Of a DNA stretch of 64,000 nucleotides, positions 59,768 through 64,000 are shown one piece after another. The notes beneath the pieces were generated by a model that saw only the letters and a list, made by a program, of their open reading frames with translations, made no database searches and had not been told where the DNA came from. This DNA comes from Azospirillum melinis (GTDB taxonomy: Bacteria > Pseudomonadota > Alphaproteobacteria > Azospirillales > Azospirillaceae): assembly GCF_013340935.1 (NCBI RefSeq), contig NZ_WHOS01000028.1, forward strand, positions 32,957 to 96,956. The letters run 5' to 3'. Numbering within the stretch: the stretch's first letter is position 1; every line of letters begins with the position of its first letter. Both the position numbers and the translations under genes were made by a program.

Positions 59768-61596
59768 GCCCGCCTCCTGAAGCCGGACAGGAAGCCGACG
59801 ATCCCCTTGGGGAAGATCAGAACCAGCGCGACGATGATCAGGCCCAGCACCAGCCGCCACCAGTCGGTCAGGCTCATCACCTCCGACTCCAGCAGGTGGA
59901 ACGCCACCGCACCGGCAAGCGGTCCGGCGACGGTCTGGATGCCGCCCATCAGCACCATCACCAGCGCGTCGACCGACTGCGGCACCGCCAGAAGGGTGGG
60001 GAAGACGCTGCCCTTGGCGAAGGCATAGAGACCGCCGGCCAGCCCGGCCGCGGTGCCGGCCAGCACGAAGGCCATCCATTGGAAGCGGCGCACGTCGATG
60101 CCCACCGATTCGGCCCGCAATCCCGAGTCGCGACCGGCCCGCAGCGCATAGCCGAAGGGGGCGAAGGCCACCCGGCGCAGCAGCCACAGCGTGCCGCCGC
60201 ACAGGCCCAGCGTCAGCCAGTAATAGGTCGCCTTGCCCGCCGCCCAGCCCGGCGGCCAGACGCCGAGGATGCCGTTGTCGCCGCCGGTCACCGCATACCA
60301 TTGGAAGGCAATCGACCAGACGATCTGGGCGAAGGCCAGGGTCAGCATGGCGAAATACAGCCCCGAGCGCCGCACGCAGAACCAGCCGGCCACCAAGGCT
60401 CCCAACCCGGCCAGCACCGGCGCTCCGGCCAGCGCCAGCGGCATCGGTGCGCCCAGATGCTTGACCAGCAGGGCCGAACCGTAGGCTCCCAGCCCGAACC
60501 ATGCCGCATGGCCGAAGGACACCAGCCCGCCCAACCCGATCAGCAGATGCAGGCTGGCAGCGAACAAAGCGAGGATCACCACCTCGGTCAGCAGGATCAG
60601 CGCGTAATCGCCGGCGACCAGCGGTGCCGCGGCGAGAAGTGCCAGCAGCGCCAGCGCCCACGGCCCGGCATGGCGCCCGGCCGACAGCGGCACGGTCACC
60701 GCGGCCGTTGCGGTCGGCGGCACCTCCTCGGCCCGGCCGAGCAGGCCGTGCGGGCGCAGGACGAGAACCACCGCCATGAACAGGAAGACCAGCACCAGCG
60801 TGATCTGCGGGAAGACCAGGATGCCGAAGGCTTGCAACTGCCCGATCAGCAGCGAGGCGAGGAAGGCGCCGGTCAGGCTGCCCATGCCGCCGACCACGAC
60901 GACGACGAAGGCCTCGACCACGATGGCCATGTCCATCTGCAAGGTCACCGACTCACGCGGAACCTGCAGGGCGCCGCCCAGCCCGGCCAGCGCACAGCCC
61001 AGGAACAGCACGCCGGTGAACAACCGCGCCGGATCGACGCCGAGCGCGCTGGTCATCTCGCGGTCCTGCGTCGCCGCCCGCACCAGGGTGCCCCAGCGGG
61101 TGCGGTTGAACAGCAGCCACAACAGCCCGAGCACCAGCGGCCCGAGGCCGATCAGCACGAGGTCGTAGAGCGGGAAGGGCTGGTCCAGAATGTCGATGGA
61201 GCCCTTCAGCCCCGGCGCGCGTCGGCCCAGCAGATCCTCCGGTCCCCACGCCCAGGCGGTCAGATCCTGCACCACCAGCACGATGCCGAAGGTGCCCAGC
61301 AGCTGGAACAGCTCCGGCGAGCGGTAGAGCCGGCGCAGCAGCCCGACCTCCATCGCCGCGCCCAACACGCCCATCGCCAGCGCCGCGGCGGCGACGGAAC
61401 CCCAGAAGCCGGCCGGCGTACCGCCGAACCGTTCGATCAGCGACCAGCCGGCATAGGCGCCGACCATGTAGAAGGAGCCGTGCGCGAAATTCACGATCCG
61501 CGTCACGCCGAACACGATGGTCAGCCCCGACGACACCAGAAACAGCGTCGCCGCGGTCGCGAGGCCGCTGAGGGCCTGGACGAGAAGGAAGGACAT
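59764..61596 (-). CDS. livHM: Fused LivH-LivM branched-chain amino acid permease
   Basis: 610 residues. Residues about 1-290 are LivH (GLTIVFGVTRIVNFAHGSFYM, then EAFVVVVVGGMGSLTGAF), and about 300-610 are LivM (LIGLGGLVSFGHAAWFGLGA, then VMVLMGGIQTVAGPLAGAV). Normally these are two genes; the fusion joins the two permease halves with a short Pro/Thr/Ala linker (about 290-310). The permeases form the inner-membrane pore. Upstream is livK, separated by a strong hairpin. Start MSFLLVQ has no good ribosome binding site. Confidence 0.93.
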   Translation of the reverse strand: MSFLLVQALSGLATAATLFLVSSGLTIVFGVTRIVNFAHGSFYMVGAYAGWSLIERFGGTPAGFWGSVAAAALAMGVLGAAMEVGLLRRLYRSPELFQLLGTFGIVLVVQDLTAWAWGPEDLLGRRAPGLKGSIDILDQPFPLYDLVLIGLGPLVLGLLWLLFNRTRWGTLVRAATQDREMTSALGVDPARLFTGVLFLGCALAGLGGALQVPRESVTLQMDMAIVVEAFVVVVVGGMGSLTGAFLASLLIGQLQAFGILVFPQITLVLVFLFMAVVLVLRPHGLLGRAEEVPPTATAAVTVPLSAGRHAGPWALALLALLAAAPLVAGDYALILLTEVVILALFAASLHLLIGLGGLVSFGHAAWFGLGAYGSALLVKHLGAPMPLALAGAPVLAGLGALVAGWFCVRRSGLYFAMLTLAFAQIVWSIAFQWYAVTGGDNGILGVWPPGWAAGKATYYWLTLGLCGGTLWLLRRVAFAPFGYALRAGRDSGLRAESVGIDVRRFQWMAFVLAGTAAGLAGGLYAFAKGSVFPTLLAVPQSVDALVMVLMGGIQTVAGPLAGAVAFHLLESEVMSLTDWWRLVLGLIIVALVLIFPKGIVGFLSGFRRRA

Positions 61597-61605
61597 GGGG
61601 GGTGA

Positions 61606-61625
61606 GGCGCCGGAAGCCCGGCGCC
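61606..61625 (-). terminator. Hairpin between livK and livHM
   Basis: GGCGCCGG-AAGC-CCGGCGCC, eight perfect pairs, immediately after the livK stop on the minus strand. No T-run; likely a partial terminator or RNA-stabilising stem that keeps livK more abundant than the permease. Confidence 0.5.
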
Positions 61626-62909
61626 TTACTCCGCCGGCCGCATCTTGCGCGCCGCGTCGTCGGGCGGCAGGTAGTTGGCACCGTCGGCGTAGCGCCAGTC
61701 CTTCATTGTGCCGCGGCCGTCCTTCACGGTCGTGGTGCCGACATAGGCGCCCATGGTCGCCTGATGGTCGGACGCGCGGAAGGTTACCGGGCCAACCGGG
61801 CTGTCGATGGTCAGGCCGGCCAGCGCATCGACGATCGGCTCGGAATTGGCCGATTTGGCCTTGGTGATCGCCGCGGCCACCGCCTTCATGGTGATGTAGC
61901 CGACGATGGAACCCGCCTTGGGCGACTCCTTGAAGCGCGCGGTGTAGGCGGCGACGAAGGCCTTGTGGGCGGGCGTGTCGATCTGGTCCCAGGGATAGCC
62001 GGTGACGATCCAGCCTTCCGGCGCCTCGTCCTTCATCGGTTCCAGATATTCCGGTTCGCCGGTCAGCAGGCTGACGATTTTGCGGTTGCGGAACAGGCCG
62101 CGGCCCTCGCCCTCGCGAACGAACTTGGCGAGATCGGCGCCGAAGGTGACGTTGAAGATGGCGTCGGGCTTGGCGGCGGCCAGAGCCTGCACCGTCGGGC
62201 CGGCCTCCAGCTTGCCCTGCACCGGCCACTGCTCGGCGACGAACTCGACGTCCGGACGCTTTTCCTTCAGCAACTGCTTGAACCATGCCACCGCCGACTG
62301 GCCGTATTCGTAGTTGGGGGCGACGGTGGCCCAGCGCTTGGCCGGCAGCTTCGCCGCCTCCTCCACCAGCATCGCCGCCTGCATGTAGGTGCTGGGGCGC
62401 AGGCGGAAGGTGTAGCGGTTGCCCTTCGACCAGGTGATGGCGTCGGTCAACGGCTCAGCCGCGACGAAGGGCATCTTGTTGCGTGCGGCGAAGTCGGCGA
62501 CCGCCAGCCCGATGTGGGAGAAGTAGGTGCCGGCCAGCACGTCGACCGCCTCGTTCGTCACCAACTCCTGCGCAACGCGCACGGCGTCGTCAGGCTTGCC
62601 GGCATCGTCGCGCGAGACGACCTGAAGCTCGCAGCAGCCGATCACGCCGCCTTCGGCGTTGATCTCCTCCAGCGCCAACTGCCAGCCCTGGCGGTAGGGA
62701 ATGGTGAAGGCGGGCAGGCCGGTGTAGCTGTTGATCTCGCCCACCCGCACGGGTGCGCCGGAGAATTTCACCGGCTCTTTCGCTGACTGAGCCGCGGCGG
62801 GGCCGGCAGTGAGAGCCGCCGCTGCAAGTGCGACTGACAGGGTGGCGCCCAGAGCGGCGGGGCGAAGGAGCTTCGCCAGCGGCGAGGCGGTCGGGTGGCG
62901 GTGCTTCAT
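61626..62909 (-). CDS. livK: Branched-chain amino acid ABC transporter substrate-binding protein
   Basis: 427 residues. A signal peptide (LGATLSVALAAAALTAGPAAA) ends about residue 41. The type I periplasmic fold follows: VRVGEINSYTGLPAFTIPYR and the GGVIGCCELQVVSRDDAGKP stretch. It captures a branched-chain amino acid or related amide or aromatic compound. The Cys pair CC near residue 93 is notable. First gene of the Liv operon, 139 bases downstream of the MarR gene. Confidence 0.9.
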   Translation of the reverse strand: MKHRHPTASPLAKLLRPAALGATLSVALAAAALTAGPAAAQSAKEPVKFSGAPVRVGEINSYTGLPAFTIPYRQGWQLALEEINAEGGVIGCCELQVVSRDDAGKPDDAVRVAQELVTNEAVDVLAGTYFSHIGLAVADFAARNKMPFVAAEPLTDAITWSKGNRYTFRLRPSTYMQAAMLVEEAAKLPAKRWATVAPNYEYGQSAVAWFKQLLKEKRPDVEFVAEQWPVQGKLEAGPTVQALAAAKPDAIFNVTFGADLAKFVREGEGRGLFRNRKIVSLLTGEPEYLEPMKDEAPEGWIVTGYPWDQIDTPAHKAFVAAYTARFKESPKAGSIVGYITMKAVAAAITKAKSANSEPIVDALAGLTIDSPVGPVTFRASDHQATMGAYVGTTTVKDGRGTMKDWRYADGANYLPPDDAARKMRPAE

Positions 62910-62977
62910 CCTGCGGGGACCCCGGTTCGTAAGAGACCAGCGGCGTGTCCGGTCGCGGTGCGACGCAACACACCGCG

Positions 62978-63005
62978 TTCATAGCAAACCCGGCGCAAAA
63001 GTCAC
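62978..63005 (-). promoter_or_regulatory. Candidate promoter of the liv operon
   Basis: On the minus strand GTGACT, 16 bases, TATGAA in the 139-base gap between the MarR gene and livK. Both elements match 4 of 6. Confidence 0.35.
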
Positions 63006-63048
63006 CGACTGATCGGGGTTTTCCCGCAGGTGCTCCCTTGGGTGCCGC

Positions 63049-63489
63049 CTACATCAGGCGGGCCAGCAGCGACATGAACTGCACCCGCTCCTCCTCGCTC
63101 AGCGGGGTCAGCGTCTGTTCGTGGGCGGCGGCGGCGTTCGCCATCAGGTCGATGACCAGGGCCTGGCCGATCCGGGTCAGCCGGACGCTGGTGCGGCGGC
63201 GGTCCTGCGGGTCGGGCTGGCGTTCCACCAGATTGCGTTCCACCAGCCGCAGGATCACGCCCTGGGTCGTGGCGGGATCCATGTAGGTCAGGCGGCCAAG
63301 CTGGTTCTGCGACAGCGGGCCTTCGGCATGCAGCGTGGCCAGTGCCCCCCATTGGGTGGGGGTCAGCAGCTGATCGCCGATCAGGTCTATGAAGATCGCC
63401 GAGGCACGCTGATGGGCGCGGCGAAGGCGGTGGTGAACCTGGCCGGCCAACTGGTAATCGTCGGGAAGCAGTCGTCCGAAGTCGTCCAT
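63049..63489 (-). CDS. MarR-family transcriptional regulator
   Basis: 146 residues. A winged helix: TPTQWGALATLHAEGPLSQN, LGRLTYMDPATTQGVILRLVERNLVE (in parts), then the wing with QDRRRTSVRLTRIG. It should bind DNA as a dimer and be released by a small phenolic or amino-acid-like ligand. Placed directly upstream of livK on the same strand, it may control the Liv transporter. No clear operator palindrome is visible in the 139-base gap. Confidence 0.88.
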   Translation of the reverse strand: MDDFGRLLPDDYQLAGQVHHRLRRAHQRASAIFIDLIGDQLLTPTQWGALATLHAEGPLSQNQLGRLTYMDPATTQGVILRLVERNLVERQPDPQDRRRTSVRLTRIGQALVIDLMANAAAAHEQTLTPLSEEERVQFMSLLARLM

Positions 63490-64000
63490 GTCAACGGGCC
63501 CGTGGTTCGCGCCCGCCTTCGGTCCGGGGCGAAGGCTGGGGCGGACACGGACCGCCGCTCCCGGCTGCGTGGACAGGGATGGCGCGGCGTTTCCCGCCTG
63601 TCACCATCCGATGCGTCCATCATGCGTTCCTCATGGAAAGGGTAGAAAACACAATGGGCGCAGTGCAATCTTCGCAGATGCGGCATAGAGCCACAGGAAT
63701 GCGAATGTCATCGCTTGCGCAACAAAAGAAGCGCCGCAAGCCTGAAAATAAGCTGCGAACGGATGCTGTCGCAATTCGGAGAGTCTGCACCGCCGATTCA
63801 TGACCGCGGCGGCACGATACGCTTCCGCCGCCGCCGCGTTTCACCGGCTGCTTTTGGTCAGGGCGTCCGTTTGGGTGGGTAGCTGTCTGGCGGAGTGGTC
63901 TTTTCGGCCGGGCTGGCGGCATCGTCCTTCTCTGGGGGAGTTACGCCGCCCGGCGTGTAGGGCGGGGTGGTGGCGTCGGGCGGCGTAACTCCCCCAGAGA
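63490..64000. other. Gap at the right edge of the window
   Basis: 511 bases without a supported gene. It includes lower-GC sequence (63690-63780) that may hold the MarR promoter (TTGCGCAA at about 63716 is palindromic), and the inverted repeat 63929-64000. Confidence 0.5.
63929..64000. repeat. 24-base inverted repeat at the window end
   Basis: Arms 63929-63952 (TCTCTGGGGGAGTTACGCCG then CCCG) and 63977-64000 are perfect reverse complements with a 24-base spacer. The right arm touches the window end, so the element may be longer. Might be a MITE or IS end, a long RNA stem, or a terminator of an unseen gene. Confidence 0.8.

Noticed and set aside
63620..63922. Minus-strand 100-codon frame
   Set aside because: No ribosome binding site, no recognisable domain, and codon pattern unlike the neighbours.
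1..64000. tRNA, rRNA, CRISPR arrays, IS elements
   Set aside because: No tRNA T-loop/anticodon layout, no rRNA segments, no repeat-spacer series and no transposase were found by eye on either strand.

Overview
The window is GC-rich and dense with short-spaced, often ATGA/GTGA-overlapping genes. Gene content and order point to an alphaproteobacterium of the Rhodospirillales, most like Azospirillum. The evidence is an alpha-type RNase E with an acidic insertion in its S1 region, the yidC-engB-argB neighbourhood, DUF3126 and DUF2336 proteins, an mmgR-like sRNA and many NitT/TauT and Liv transporters. I saw no rRNA, tRNA, IS element, prophage or CRISPR array. This is inference from the sequence alone.

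Layout. 1-6.1 kb: a 5'-truncated iron-dependent alcohol dehydrogenase of the hydroxyacid-oxoacid transhydrogenase type, a GFA-fold protein, a long acyl-CoA dehydrogenase with a palindromic operator, a lytic transglycosylase and cobT. 6.1-9.7 kb (minus): an operon of a HAD nucleotidase, dapD, dapE and a membrane protein (lysine/peptidoglycan precursor). 9.8-14.4 kb: a PAS-GAF-GGDEF cyclase translationally coupled to a DUF2336 protein, then a secreted protein and an orphan J-domain protein. 14.4-15.8 kb (minus): a pentapeptide-repeat protein.

16-25.7 kb is the translation and membrane-biogenesis core: ffh-rpsP-rimM-trmD-rplS, then rpmH-rnpA-yidD-yidC-engB, a CPA2 antiporter and argB. 26-37.8 kb: a CorA-type transporter, TPP riboswitch-thiC, greB, rne, then amidase and PBP1A (cell wall). 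37.8-44.4 kb: an SGNH/MBOAT acylation pair, prfB with its programmed +1 frameshift, a peptidoglycan-binding secreted protein, otsB, an mmgR (alpha-r8)-like sRNA and a 20-residue membrane peptide gene. 44.4-50.8 kb is the least ordinary stretch: a ROK kinase, then two convergent multidomain proteins that look like pseudoenzymes. One is an ExeA-like ATPase with broken Walker motifs fused to ankyrin repeats. The other is a caspase fold lacking both catalytic residues, fused to SH3 and MORN repeats.

50.9-64 kb: a two-helix membrane protein, a 29-residue peptide gene with a perfect Shine-Dalgarno, two NitT/TauT-type ABC import modules, and a livK-livHM-livG-livF operon behind a MarR regulator. The window ends inside a long inverted repeat.

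Several start codons are non-ATG (GTG or TTG) and were chosen by ribosome binding site and family length. The points most worth checking are the sRNA, the two pseudoenzymes, the two tiny genes and the unassigned palindromic operators.
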